The notes under the pieces: model-generated
Database searches by the model: none
Told to the model about the DNA's origin: nothing
The model's input: the letters and a program-made list of their open reading frames with translations, nothing else
DNA from: JAADFF01 sp013153035
GTDB taxonomy: Bacteria; Coprothermobacterota; Coprothermobacteria; Coprothermobacterales; JAADFF01
Direction: 5' to 3' (one strand)
Length of the DNA: 64,000 nt
NCBI GenBank assembly: GCA_026184435.1
Contig: CP046447.1
Shown here: positions 27,055 to 37,258 of the stretch, one piece after another
Layout of the letters: every line of letters begins with the position of its first letter
How positions within the stretch are numbered: the stretch's first letter is position 1
Position numbers and translations under genes: made by a program

Positions 27055-30000
27055 ATGAGGATAGAGGACTTTATTAAAGACGATAAAAAGGGCTTTTGTG
27101 TAGGATATATAGACCATCCTACTCTTACAGGAGATGATATACAGGAACACCTTGCAGGTACTCCTCATATTGTTGTACATGGTATTACAGACGATGCATT
27201 TGGCTTAGGTGCTGTAGTAAAAGTCATCGCACAATATCTCAGAGAAGACGATTATAAAGAACTTGGGGGGCTTGTCGGTAAGGTTGTCAAATCTCTGTAT
27301 CCAGATGCCAAAGCAAATACCAGTCCATACAAAGATGTTCACGGCAGCGGCGTGTACCTTACCGTCGCATATCTCATGGATAAGGTAGCCCGATATTTAG
27401 GCACAAACAAGCTTGTATGGGTTATAGATGAATTTCCACTCAACGAAGAAAATAACTTATGGCTCTTTTTAAAGGAAATACACGGTCTAGAGGGCAACAT
27501 ATCCCACAAAATTATAGCCATATCCCACAAACCTCATATGTTATTTGCCACACCACTGGAATATCCTGAGGATTCGCAGAAAATACCTACCGTTAAAGGC
27601 AAAGAGGGGAAGACCCTTCGTATGTTATCACTGCTCTCCTTTGCATCATATGGATACATGAAGAGAACTGTGGCATACAGCCTTGTCTCTCAACTTGACC
27701 TTGACAAAGGTTATATCAAGCTGAGGGACAAAGGTATCATTGAGGAGCTTAACGGTTTCGTGAAAATACCCAACAGGGCCCTATGGGAACATGCTATAAA
27801 TTCGGCAAGCAAGCAAGAAATAAAAGCCGTCTTAGATTTCATTCTTAGCCAGACATCATCTGCCCGCCTGTTTACAGCCTCATTTTTACATCTGCTTATG
27901 AAAGATTACAAAGGGGCACTCCGATATGCTCGAAAGTATATATATGAAACCAAAAAAGAGGGTATACCCAGAGAAGGGCAGAAGAATATTACTCCACTCT
28001 TTGAGAAATTGAAAAAGCATGCATCTATAGAAGATTGGGAGGCCCTTATCAATATTGCCGCTGCATCAGGCTATGTTGATGACCTTGTTAAAGAGGGTAT
28101 AGCACAGATACTCAAGCAAAAGACCATTTCACCCAAAGCTGCCATAGATATAGCATGGATAGGCAAGAAATTGGATAAAAAGAAGCTCTCTCAACTTATA
28201 CATGTTATAAAGGCTTCTTTTAACAATGTCACACCAGAAGACGAAACAATGTTGGGATACGCACTACTAGGTGCATATTTCGCACTGGATACACTACCGA
28301 TGCACTATGTGCAGGAAGCCATGCTACATATCCGTAGAAAGAATATATCTGATGCCGACACCAAAATCAAAGCCCTCATTATGAGGAGTCGCATATATAT
28401 ATGGTTCAGCAAGTATGCCGAAGGACTGAAAGATATACTTGATGGCATAAAGGCAGCTATAGAAAACAAGATGGACTTTCACCTTAGCATTCTCTATAAC
28501 AATCTCGTGTACACACTGAAACAGATGAGCGTAGAAAACGACCTTAAGCTTGGGCCTATTCTAAAAAAATCTCTCGAACTGGCATTTTTATACGGTGATA
28601 TACAGAGGAGCACCGTGTCATTACAAAACTATGTTGCCTTAGCCGGTGAGTCAGGTGCTAAGTACAGTGCCATGCGTTCTCTCGTTAAAACAATGTATGA
28701 AATACTCAAACCCAAACTAAACCCTGAAAGCATCGTCAATCTCTTACATGCCGAGGCCATCACACACCTTAGTTATGGTTATCTTGATAGAGCCAATGAT
28801 GTATTAGACAAGGTGGCATCTCTCATTGAAACAGAGGACATCAGCAAGCTCACACATTCTATATATCTTATACTGAGATACACCGTTTATAAAAAACAGT
28901 TAAAAATCAAAGAGGCCAAACAATACTTAAACCTGTATAGGGAAACAATGGGAGATGATGAGGACCTGAGAAATATTAGCAAGGCCTTAGACACCTTAGA
29001 AGAGGGCAGTAATGTATGTGACTATGACTCATTCACCACATATGCTAGTGCCATTAAATCTGGAGATATATCCACAGGTATTGATATGCTTCGCCATCAC
29101 CTTTGGAACGACATCAAAGACGGAAACCTTCAATCTGCAGCATATGATGAATTATACTTAGCCAACCTATATACACTATCAGGCAACCCCTATGTTGCCA
29201 AGAAACACATATTCTTATCTGCTGTCCTCAGCATTTACATGGAAATGGCTCACGCGAAAGACATGATGAAAAAGGCCGGTATACCCCACATGCCATCAAA
29301 ACCACCTCAAGATAGTATTCTTATAACACTTCTTGACAGACATTCAGTGTATGTTATCAGCAAGGTTACAGAGGCATCTACACTGGAGGAGTTCCTTGAA
29401 AACATATTGAAATATATCCCCGTACCATCTTTTTCATCGTGGGTTCAACTGACATCAGGTGAGAAAAAATACTACAGAGAACATACCCTCATAAAGGATA
29501 TATTCCCGGGCTTTTACAAAGAGCCCCGTGCCATTCACAAGATGATAGACAATCAGGGTATAGGATATTCTCCATCTTATATGTATGTAAAACTAAGAGA
29601 GGGGGATAAAACCCTTCTCTTATACACTCAAAACTTGCTTGTCGATGGCGTATTTGAGGAAAAACACCTCATGGCACTCTCTGTATGGGCAGAAAACATC
29701 CTTACCAAGGCAAGCAAACTGGCTGAAAGTGGCAAGATACTCATTGATGAAGAAACAGGACTGTATTCTTCATGGTATATCAGGCACAGACTCAGCAAAG
29801 AATTTGAACGGGCAAAGCGTGAAAAGGCCCCTCTTTCTGTTATTGTGGTAGGTATGAGTAAAAACACATATCTTAGCGACATGTGGCAAGAAGATATTAT
29901 GAAATCTGTAGGAAAACTTATAGCCCAGAACATTAGAGAGGTAGACATAGCGGGTAGGATAGGTAGAGAGGAAATACTCATTATACTTCCGGGCACACCA

Positions 30001-30213
30001 GGACATGAGGCGGAGCTTGTGGCAAAGCGTATAGTAGAAAAGGGTAAGGCACTTAGAGGACTGGGTATATCCTTACATGCGGGAATAGATAGTATCGACT
30101 ACCCACCAAGGTACAAGCGGTCAGACTCTCTCATATCAGGTGCCACACTATCATTGAGACGAGCCACGAGCATGGGATTAGAAATATCCGCATATAAAGA
30201 TAGCAATATATAA
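27055..30213 (+). CDS. ATPase-like / TPR protein with degenerate GGDEF, probable c-di-GMP receptor
   Basis: 1052 residues, soluble. Residues 1-170 look like a STAND/AAA-type domain: a Walker-B-like LVWVIDEF is present but no P-loop, so ATP binding is doubtful. About 280-760 is TPR-like helical repeat, then a GAF-like region, then a C-terminal GGDEF fold from about 897. The signature is GREEI (970-974) where active cyclases have GGDEF/GGEEF, yet the RxxD inhibitory site (REVD, 961-964) is kept at the correct spacing. Such proteins are usually c-di-GMP receptors. AAAGGAG lies 12 bp before the ATG. Paralogous to the next gene. Confidence 0.85.
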   Translation: MRIEDFIKDDKKGFCVGYIDHPTLTGDDIQEHLAGTPHIVVHGITDDAFGLGAVVKVIAQYLREDDYKELGGLVGKVVKSLYPDAKANTSPYKDVHGSGVYLTVAYLMDKVARYLGTNKLVWVIDEFPLNEENNLWLFLKEIHGLEGNISHKIIAISHKPHMLFATPLEYPEDSQKIPTVKGKEGKTLRMLSLLSFASYGYMKRTVAYSLVSQLDLDKGYIKLRDKGIIEELNGFVKIPNRALWEHAINSASKQEIKAVLDFILSQTSSARLFTASFLHLLMKDYKGALRYARKYIYETKKEGIPREGQKNITPLFEKLKKHASIEDWEALINIAAASGYVDDLVKEGIAQILKQKTISPKAAIDIAWIGKKLDKKKLSQLIHVIKASFNNVTPEDETMLGYALLGAYFALDTLPMHYVQEAMLHIRRKNISDADTKIKALIMRSRIYIWFSKYAEGLKDILDGIKAAIENKMDFHLSILYNNLVYTLKQMSVENDLKLGPILKKSLELAFLYGDIQRSTVSLQNYVALAGESGAKYSAMRSLVKTMYEILKPKLNPESIVNLLHAEAITHLSYGYLDRANDVLDKVASLIETEDISKLTHSIYLILRYTVYKKQLKIKEAKQYLNLYRETMGDDEDLRNISKALDTLEEGSNVCDYDSFTTYASAIKSGDISTGIDMLRHHLWNDIKDGNLQSAAYDELYLANLYTLSGNPYVAKKHIFLSAVLSIYMEMAHAKDMMKKAGIPHMPSKPPQDSILITLLDRHSVYVISKVTEASTLEEFLENILKYIPVPSFSSWVQLTSGEKKYYREHTLIKDIFPGFYKEPRAIHKMIDNQGIGYSPSYMYVKLREGDKTLLLYTQNLLVDGVFEEKHLMALSVWAENILTKASKLAESGKILIDEETGLYSSWYIRHRLSKEFERAKREKAPLSVIVVGMSKNTYLSDMWQEDIMKSVGKLIAQNIREVDIAGRIGREEILIILPGTPGHEAELVAKRIVEKGKALRGLGISLHAGIDSIDYPPRYKRSDSLISGATLSLRRATSMGLEISAYKDSNI

Positions 30214-30311
30214 AGCACCGCATAAATTTTGCATATAATATCCCCCCAATTTGGTAATATAGTAAGAGTTGTTTGTAAGAATCATTACATACTTTTATGG
30301 AGTGATGTACA

Positions 30312-33300
30312 TTGCAGCTTTTAGAATTTTTAAACAAGAGAGAATCTACGTTTCATATAGCATATATAGAACAAGAGGGACTTAACTACGAAGATATCAA
30401 ACACATATTACCGACAAATCATTTTCACCTGCCACTGATACGCGAAGATGGAACATATGGTATATCCGCCCTTGTAGGACACCTGTGGAAAATGGCACCT
30501 AAGTCGGTGGCCGATGAGATGGGGGGTTTTCTCGGGAAGGTTATTAAATCTCTATACCCCCATGCAGATATAGATGTTGAGCCATACCCTGACATAGACG
30601 GCCCCATTGTCTACTATGCCATAGGCTATCTTCTACAACGAATAGCACAACATACAGGAAATGAACATCCTGTATGGATATTGTCAGAATTTCCGTTTGA
30701 TGAAAACAATCATATGGTCAAACTACTGGAAACCATCAAGCACATGAATTTAGATAGGCCACATCATATAGTAGTTATTACAGATAAAGTGGTAGACGAT
30801 AGTGCCACACGCATAGATATAGGATATGACAAACCAACTCCAATGATACCCAAAGGCGAAAAGCGTATACTTTTGACCTATATAGCCTTACTGGGATTAC
30901 CATCATATGGCTATGTGTTAAAAAAGAGCTTAAGAAGATTACTCCTGCACAAACGCAAATTCTACAAACTTTATAAGGAGCTTGTAGAAGAAGGCTATCT
31001 GGAAGAATGGGGAGCACTTGTCCGATTTACAGATAGGCGTATATACAGAGAATTATTAGATGAAGCATCAGATGAGGACATTTTGCATATATTATCTATA
31101 CTTGACAGAAAAACACCGGGCAGCATGTATGCCCGCACCTATCTGTATACCAGACTGGGAAACCACAAACGGGCACTGGCATCTATGAAGATATACATTT
31201 CAATGATGAAAAGGCGAAGACTCTACAGACTGGCCCACACTCATATGGAACCTATAGTTAAAACATGGTTTGACAAACTCAGTAAAACAGATATCGAAAT
31301 GTTTTTATACTTGGCCGGGGTGGCAGAATATGTGTCCGATCTTGAAATCAAGCTTATAGAGAAACTACTAACGGAGTATACTCCAAGCCCTGTCGCCCTT
31401 TTTACACTGTCATGGATATATGACAAACTACCAGCTCATTTAAAAAGATTGGTAAAAGAGACCATAGACAAGCAGCTACAAACCTATCATCCCATACGCA
31501 ACAGTTTACTGGCCCATGCTATGCTACTCATCATATACAAAGAAAAAGACTTCTATACAGATAAGGCTCAACGCTATACCCTTTTCATTGGTACAACAGA
31601 CTTTGGAGATCCTGAAATCAATGTCAGAGGTTGTGTTGTCAGAAGCCGTATCAACCTTGTTTTTCATAAGGACAACGAGGCACTGAAAGACCTCGAAAAA
31701 GGCATACGCATAGCAAAAGAATATAACATACCATGGCACCTGAGTATTCTATACAACAACCTTGCCATATTGCTGTCTCGAAACAGTATTGACAGTCACT
31801 TAGATATTAGCTTACTGACCTACAAAGCATATGAAACAAGCTTTGCCTATTCAATAGAAGGCAGTATTATTCCCTTTGCAAACTATATTTTCCTCTCTAC
31901 ACCACTGGGGAAAAAGCACAGCTACATTATCAATATATGGGAAACATTCAAACCTATACTGTCTGGTATCATGGAGCCCAAAGATTACATTGCCGTACTC
32001 TGGGCACTGGCACACCTACAACAACAATATGGCTATTACCAACAGGTTAAAGATATTCTGCAAGAGATGGAGAAAATCGTAAAGAAGCATGAAAAAGCTA
32101 TCCCCAGCAACTACATCGCCCTTTACTATTGGATTGCAGCCGAACATTCCTTAGAAAATGGGGACCTACAGAAGGCTACCGTCTATCTATCCAAATGGCA
32201 AGAAATTTTAGGAGACAAATACGACCACTATCTCGAGCATCTTATGACACTGAAAGATGCTATTTTCGCGGAGGATGACAAGATATACGACCAGAGTTAC
32301 AAACATGTGTACTATAGCAGTGTCAGAACAGGTAAATACATAGAAGGTATAAACAAACTCAAAGAGATAAAAAAAGACCTTCTGAGAAACGGCAAACTAA
32401 CGGAGATAGCCCAACTTGAGCTGTTTTTAGGTGCTCTATACAAGATGGAGGGCAACCTACCAGCATACCATACCCATCTTCACAACGCACTCTCTATATA
32501 CATGCATATAGAAGCAGCCCATGCTAAGTACATTGCCGAAGTGCTCCGCATCCCCTCTCACTATATAGAAGCCGATGGTCTGAAAAATTTAGCTGGTATC
32601 CATGTATCTCAACTTCTCATCACCGCTGTATCAACTATTCTCGCATCATCTACCACCATAGAAGATCTTCTGAAAAAGGTACTGGCATATCTGACCCTAC
32701 CATCTTCTCATATGTGGATTATGTATACCGACGGTAACGAAAAGTACTTCATGGAATACTCCATATTCAAGGGCATAGGGCAACTTATGGAAACACATAT
32801 TAAAAATCCTGATAAACTTCTCAGAAGCAGAAAGATATATGAACTATGCCATCTTCCATCCTATATCTATATCAAGAAACAGGGAGAAGGTGGAACCAAG
32901 CTCATTATATACGCAGAAAACAAGTACATAGAAAAGGCATTTTCCGAGGAGTATCTTGCATGGCTTGACATGTGGGCAGACATGGTGCTTTCACTTCTTG
33001 AAAACATCCGCATCGGAGAGAAAGCCATTAAAGATGCCTTGACAGATGTGCATACGCGGTGGTATATTAGCCAGATATTGGAGCGCGAGATAGCCCTTGC
33101 CAAACGTGAAAAAACACCTCTATCTGTTCTATTTATAGATATTGACAACTTCAAGCGTATAAACGATACACTGGGCCACCTCGAAGGCGATAGAATACTG
33201 GCTATGGTTGCCTCTGCGATTAAAAACAGCATAAGAATTACCGACTATGTAGGCAGATATGGCGGTGAAGAGTTTGTCGTCGTGTTACCTGACACCCACG

Positions 33301-33521
33301 AAGATGAAGCCCGACTTGTGGCAAAGAGAATACAAACAGCTATAAAAGAAAATACCAATATACCCACAACCGTTTCCATAGGTATTAGCACATATTACCC
33401 CAGACCCAAAGCGAAAGTCAGTTTACACAAGCTTATCAGACAGGCAGACATGGCCATGTACCATGCTAAGCAGATGGGCAAAAATCTTATCTTACATTAT
33501 GACGAACTAAAGACATATTAG
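30312..33521 (+). CDS. ATPase-like / TPR / GGDEF diguanylate cyclase with I-site
   Basis: 1069 residues, same layout as the gene before it, but with an intact C-terminal cyclase: FIDIDNFKRINDTLGHLEGD, signature RYGGEEF (GGEEF 984-988) and the inhibitory RITD five residues upstream. It should make c-di-GMP from GTP with product inhibition. The N-terminal 170 residues lack a P-loop but keep PVWILSEF. The start is TTG at 30312 with GGAGTGAT nine bases upstream. It is 98 bp downstream of its paralogue, with its own TATAAT at 30234. Confidence 0.88.
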   Translation: MQLLEFLNKRESTFHIAYIEQEGLNYEDIKHILPTNHFHLPLIREDGTYGISALVGHLWKMAPKSVADEMGGFLGKVIKSLYPHADIDVEPYPDIDGPIVYYAIGYLLQRIAQHTGNEHPVWILSEFPFDENNHMVKLLETIKHMNLDRPHHIVVITDKVVDDSATRIDIGYDKPTPMIPKGEKRILLTYIALLGLPSYGYVLKKSLRRLLLHKRKFYKLYKELVEEGYLEEWGALVRFTDRRIYRELLDEASDEDILHILSILDRKTPGSMYARTYLYTRLGNHKRALASMKIYISMMKRRRLYRLAHTHMEPIVKTWFDKLSKTDIEMFLYLAGVAEYVSDLEIKLIEKLLTEYTPSPVALFTLSWIYDKLPAHLKRLVKETIDKQLQTYHPIRNSLLAHAMLLIIYKEKDFYTDKAQRYTLFIGTTDFGDPEINVRGCVVRSRINLVFHKDNEALKDLEKGIRIAKEYNIPWHLSILYNNLAILLSRNSIDSHLDISLLTYKAYETSFAYSIEGSIIPFANYIFLSTPLGKKHSYIINIWETFKPILSGIMEPKDYIAVLWALAHLQQQYGYYQQVKDILQEMEKIVKKHEKAIPSNYIALYYWIAAEHSLENGDLQKATVYLSKWQEILGDKYDHYLEHLMTLKDAIFAEDDKIYDQSYKHVYYSSVRTGKYIEGINKLKEIKKDLLRNGKLTEIAQLELFLGALYKMEGNLPAYHTHLHNALSIYMHIEAAHAKYIAEVLRIPSHYIEADGLKNLAGIHVSQLLITAVSTILASSTTIEDLLKKVLAYLTLPSSHMWIMYTDGNEKYFMEYSIFKGIGQLMETHIKNPDKLLRSRKIYELCHLPSYIYIKKQGEGGTKLIIYAENKYIEKAFSEEYLAWLDMWADMVLSLLENIRIGEKAIKDALTDVHTRWYISQILEREIALAKREKTPLSVLFIDIDNFKRINDTLGHLEGDRILAMVASAIKNSIRITDYVGRYGGEEFVVVLPDTHEDEARLVAKRIQTAIKENTNIPTTVSIGISTYYPRPKAKVSLHKLIRQADMAMYHAKQMGKNLILHYDELKTY

Positions 33522-33548
33522 ACATAGTAAACACATCATTGATATAAT
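33519..33548 (+). promoter_or_regulatory. Promoter for the DHH phosphoesterase gene
   Basis: Extended -10 TGATATAAT (TATAAT at 33543-33548) with TAGACA as a possible -35 at 33519 and an 18-bp spacer. It lies 19 bp before the GTG start. Confidence 0.5.
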
Positions 33549-33566
33549 GCATATGGTGATGTCTTT

Positions 33567-34430
33567 GTGGAAAGTATAAAGCACATAGCAGTAGCACATA
33601 TAAAATCAGATCCTGACACGGTGGGTTCTGCCTATGCATACAGCACGGCAATGAATATGCCATACTTCGTGCCCGATAGAACCAATCCTGCTGTAGATAT
33701 GATTTTAAATACTTATGCTATCAAAAAGCCTGTAGACATAGAAAAACCTCTTGACAACTTGAAACATATTCACCTTCTTGATTTTCACTCATCGGTATCC
33801 CTTCACCCTCTATTAAAAGATGCTTTTATAGATACCATCATAGATCACCATATAGAGGGAGATCTCTACGCCCCCAACATGGTAATAGATCCTATCGGTG
33901 CCACATCAACACTGGTGGCAGAACTATTTCCATATGACATGCCAGAAGATGTGGCCATCATGATAGGTTTTGGAATATGCGATGACACAGCCGGTGGTGT
34001 ACTACATGCCACAGAAAGGGATATAAACATACTGAAACATGTATCGTATATTACGGGCAAAGACACCTCTTGGTTTATGGAAAAGCTAAAAGAAGTGTAT
34101 TTAAACAATTTTCAAGTTGATTCAGACACACGAACATACACCATAGGAGGCTACTCTATAACCATAGGGCAATTTCGTGCCCCAGGCGCACTATCAGAAG
34201 AGAAAATCATGCGGACAGTATCAGAGTATATATGGAGCCTCTCATGTGATATGTGTCTGTATATTGTTTCCGATCCAGAAAAAGGAGAAAGCCTTATTGT
34301 AGGCAAAGCGGATAATAAAAATCTTTTACCGCTACTAGGTAAACTATCCGGTACCCATAAGCTACTCTCACGAAAGGTCGATGTCCTCCCATATATAAAA
34401 CAGCAGATAGAAGGTGATAAAAATGAATAA
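33567..34430 (+). CDS. DHH-family phosphoesterase, family II pyrophosphatase-like
   Basis: 287 residues starting at GTG. Motif I is HIKSDPDTVGSA (H11, D15, D17), a second Asp lies in LLDFHSS (D72), the DHH signature is IIDHHIEGD (93-95) and GICDDTAGG supplies D139/D140. The C-terminal LLSRKVDVLP resembles the substrate-binding SRKxQ of DHHA2 domains, which favours a manganese-dependent pyrophosphatase-like enzyme over NrnA. Overlaps the next gene by 8 bp. Substrate not certain. Confidence 0.75.
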   Translation: MESIKHIAVAHIKSDPDTVGSAYAYSTAMNMPYFVPDRTNPAVDMILNTYAIKKPVDIEKPLDNLKHIHLLDFHSSVSLHPLLKDAFIDTIIDHHIEGDLYAPNMVIDPIGATSTLVAELFPYDMPEDVAIMIGFGICDDTAGGVLHATERDINILKHVSYITGKDTSWFMEKLKEVYLNNFQVDSDTRTYTIGGYSITIGQFRAPGALSEEKIMRTVSEYIWSLSCDMCLYIVSDPEKGESLIVGKADNKNLLPLLGKLSGTHKLLSRKVDVLPYIKQQIEGDKNE

Positions 34431-35367
34431 ACAAAGAATACTTGCACTTATTACCCTTGTGTTAGGTGTATTTCTTCTCATATATATCCCCCCAATACAA
34501 GATATTGCTATAAAAGACACTTTTTACACAGAGAATAATGTTTCTTTTGAACTTCTCGGAAATGCCCATCTCATATATGATGGTGTAGGCCACAAACAGC
34601 TAACTGTCATGGGAGGACGCTACAACCTTACATCTAATTACAATCTCTTTAAATTATTCTGCTATGGAGCTGACATGACCATAGAAACTCAGATAAAACC
34701 GGGCACAATATTTGCCGTGGGTTGCAATATCCACTTTGAAAAACCTTCATCTGTAAGAACTTCAGCGCTGCTTATTGGTACGAAACTCAGCGGCCAGTTG
34801 AAAAAAGAATCTATTAATGGGAATATTGTATCTTATCCTGACATGTTTATTTACTACAGTCTATGGCTCTTTAGACACCCCTACAGCTTTGTCATTGGCA
34901 CCATACTGCTCATTGGCGGTCTCCTTGTCCTCATAAAGCCTCTTGATATACCAGAAAGGCTACTGCACCTGAGGGGAGCCCTATGGGGTATTCCTGTCTT
35001 GATAGGTGCATTGTCACTGCTTTATATTATAGCCACCGTGTTCTTTGTAGCCACAGGTCTCAAAGAGGGTGATGTAGAAACATTATCTGTAGGCCTGTAC
35101 ATGCAGATTGTTATGGCATGGGCCATGTATCTTCTCACCCTGTTCGGCACCTATTTCTTACTATCAAATCGTAGAGGTTATCTAAGGTATTATCCTATAG
35201 CTATGGGGATTTTAGCACCAATAAGCTATGGCATATCTACACTTATGCTTTTAATACTGTCTCTCATAGGATTTGTAGGTGTCCTCGTCCTACCCGATCT
35301 GTGGAGGTCCAAGTATCTTCTGAAAGACTACACCCGCACATCTAAAGTAAGAATTGGGGGCAAGTAA
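34423..35367 (+). CDS. Multi-pass membrane protein, unknown
   Basis: 314 residues. I use ATG 34423, since GTG 34414 is part of the GAAGGTGAT ribosome binding site. There is one membrane segment near residues 6-24, an outside-facing beta-rich domain of about 115 residues (FELLGNAHLIYDG, IETQIKPGTIFAVG), then four hydrophobic segments between about 143 and 285. No family recognised. Co-transcribed with the DHH gene, which it overlaps. Confidence 0.75.
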   Translation: MNKQRILALITLVLGVFLLIYIPPIQDIAIKDTFYTENNVSFELLGNAHLIYDGVGHKQLTVMGGRYNLTSNYNLFKLFCYGADMTIETQIKPGTIFAVGCNIHFEKPSSVRTSALLIGTKLSGQLKKESINGNIVSYPDMFIYYSLWLFRHPYSFVIGTILLIGGLLVLIKPLDIPERLLHLRGALWGIPVLIGALSLLYIIATVFFVATGLKEGDVETLSVGLYMQIVMAWAMYLLTLFGTYFLLSNRRGYLRYYPIAMGILAPISYGISTLMLLILSLIGFVGVLVLPDLWRSKYLLKDYTRTSKVRIGGK

Positions 35368-35595
35368 CAAACTAATAAGCATATTTTTTCTTACACCTAC
35401 CCAAGCCAAAAACTTATGGCAGTACATTATTCAAACAATTTCATTTTATACTATCAATAGAAACATAATCTACATACGAATTTCACAATAATCCTTCAAT
35501 TAGAAACCTCAACATACTCCAATCTGTAAACAATGTATATAAAATTGCACTTCGATAAAATATATATGCACAATCTATCAGAGGAGGTATGCACC

Positions 35596-36090
35596 ATGAG
35601 AAAAGTATTGTCTGGCATCATCATCCTCGCCATTATTATCTCTGTGCTTGTTGGCTGTGGAAACTCCTCTTCAGCCAAACTAGATAAGACTAAAGACTGG
35701 ATGAAGCGAGCTCTCAAAGTCACAGCCAGTGCATTTGAAGACTATAAAGGAAAAACATTTGGAGAGCTTGGGGAAGAACCAGACGACCTGAAAAACATAC
35801 GCAAAGAAGTATACCCATATGACGAAAAAAAGATAATGGATGACGTTGTAGAAAGCGACTACGACTTTGACAAAGATACACTTATACTCATACTCCGCGT
35901 ACCCATAGGAGATGAAGACAAAGAGATAGCCAAGAAAATCACAGGTAAAGATGCAGAAAAATATTACGTCGAGGGAAGGCTATACATTAAAACAGACAAA
36001 AAAGAACTTCACAGCATGATGGACCTCATGGATGCCACCATAGAGAATGTTAAGATTGGAAATGTAAAAGTCGTAGCCGAGGAAGATTAA
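35596..36090 (+). CDS. Small lipoprotein, unknown
   Basis: 164 residues from the ATG at 35596, which has GAGGAGGT eight bases upstream; the longer frame from 35533 adds no signal-like sequence. The signal sequence ends in the lipobox LVGC, followed by a highly charged Lys/Glu/Asp-rich body. The preceding 228 bp hold no gene and no clear promoter. A strong terminator follows. Confidence 0.8.
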   Translation: MRKVLSGIIILAIIISVLVGCGNSSSAKLDKTKDWMKRALKVTASAFEDYKGKTFGELGEEPDDLKNIRKEVYPYDEKKIMDDVVESDYDFDKDTLILILRVPIGDEDKEIAKKITGKDAEKYYVEGRLYIKTDKKELHSMMDLMDATIENVKIGNVKVVAEED

Positions 36091-36107
36091 ACCAAGCAAA
36101 TATCTTG

Positions 36108-36141
36108 AAAGAGGGGGGCACCAGTTGGTGCCCCCCTCTTT
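36108..36141. terminator. Bidirectional terminator between convergent genes
   Basis: Perfect 15-bp stem AAAGAGGGGGGCACC with loop AGTT, then TTTATTTAT on the plus strand. It serves the small lipoprotein gene and, reversed, the convergent minus-strand gene at 36156. Confidence 0.9.
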
Positions 36142-36155
36142 ATTTATAGTCATAC

Positions 36156-37169
36156 TTAATTATCCAGCAGATATTCAAGAACATCTTTCATAATCTCCTG
36201 CCTGTCACTGGAATAAGTAACCTGCTCAAGACCAAATCCAAATAGCAATGTATTCTTACCTGTGATTTCCAAACCACTTCCATATTTATCCTCTATATCT
36301 ATGTAATAGCCCGAAAGAGGCTTAAAGACATTAGTCCAAGTATATTTGGCATTAACATAGGCATTAAGCCCATCAAACACATAATCCCCCGATATGGTAA
36401 GATACGTACCACTGACCCCCTTTACATAATCTGCACCGAAAACGTCACCCAGCCAATTTTCCCAGCCATACTTATAAGATGCATAACCAACCTCCGGACC
36501 AAACAACACCACCTTGCCACCATTACTTACATAATCTTCAATTTGAGACCTATCAGACGGTAGCAATGTATATTTGTAATCTTGTCCGGTGACCCAGATA
36601 ACCAAGTCATAACTACTCAAATCAACACCAGAAAGCGTTTCTCCATAATCCACTGATACTTCATCATAACTCACACCTAAACTATCAAGGGCACCTTCAT
36701 AATAACTTTCATAGCTAGCACCAGCATCATCATCTACAAGCAAAATCTTTGCTGAACCATCAGAGGAGGAAGAAGAATCACCTGAAAAACCTACCAAATA
36801 TTTCACTACATTTATGGCAAACTGGGCATCGTCATATGTGCTCCATCCATCATACAAAGTATCATCTGACGAACCGGTAGGAGAAGAATCTGCTATAGCC
36901 ACAAAGGCACCAATTCCACATGCCACATACCTCTTTAAGAACACAACATTGTCCTCAACCATATCGTATACCAACTCTCTTCCATGACCTATAAGCCGTT
37001 GGCAACAGAGTAGTCGTACTGCCTCTTTATCTGTTTGCAAATGCCCTCCCCATGCCATAGAAAAAAAAGATATATCTATAATTTTTGAAGTAAATAATAA
37101 AAAGTCTTCCCTGACTCCCATTATCGCAAGTTCCTCTATGGAAAAGAGGGGGATATCTTTCCCTATCAA
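36156..37169 (-). CDS. DUF4350/GATase-like domain protein, N-terminus uncertain
   Basis: Up to 337 residues from a TTG at 37169 that has no ribosome binding site; the frame is open without a good start back to 37253, through the terminator of the gene upstream. About residues 145-330 form an alpha/beta domain typical of glutamine-amidotransferase-like or DUF4350 modules: KILLVDDDAG, SYDLVIWVTGQ, GGKVVLFGPE. A preceding GIGAFVAIADSS followed by a Ser-rich linker looks like the end of another such domain. Such modules are usually on secreted proteins, but no signal peptide is present, so the gene may be a 5'-truncated remnant. Confidence 0.55.
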   Translation of the reverse strand: MIGKDIPLFSIEELAIMGVREDFLLFTSKIIDISFFSMAWGGHLQTDKEAVRLLCCQRLIGHGRELVYDMVEDNVVFLKRYVACGIGAFVAIADSSPTGSSDDTLYDGWSTYDDAQFAINVVKYLVGFSGDSSSSSDGSAKILLVDDDAGASYESYYEGALDSLGVSYDEVSVDYGETLSGVDLSSYDLVIWVTGQDYKYTLLPSDRSQIEDYVSNGGKVVLFGPEVGYASYKYGWENWLGDVFGADYVKGVSGTYLTISGDYVFDGLNAYVNAKYTWTNVFKPLSGYYIDIEDKYGSGLEITGKNTLLFGFGLEQVTYSSDRQEIMKDVLEYLLDN

Positions 37170-37203
37170 AATAGCAAATAAAGGAAGATTCTCATGATAT
37201 CCA

Positions 37204-37237
37204 AAAACAAAAAAGGGCCCGGCGCTAGGCCGAGCCC
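37204..37237 (-). terminator. Terminator of the first giant stalk-protein gene
   Basis: On the minus strand GGGCTCGGC pairs with GCCGGGCCC (one G-U) around a 5-base loop, then TTTTTTGTTTTT. On the plus strand the G-U becomes a C/A mismatch, so it is oriented for the minus strand. Confidence 0.85.
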
Positions 37238-37258
37238 CTTTATTACTACCTTATAGCA

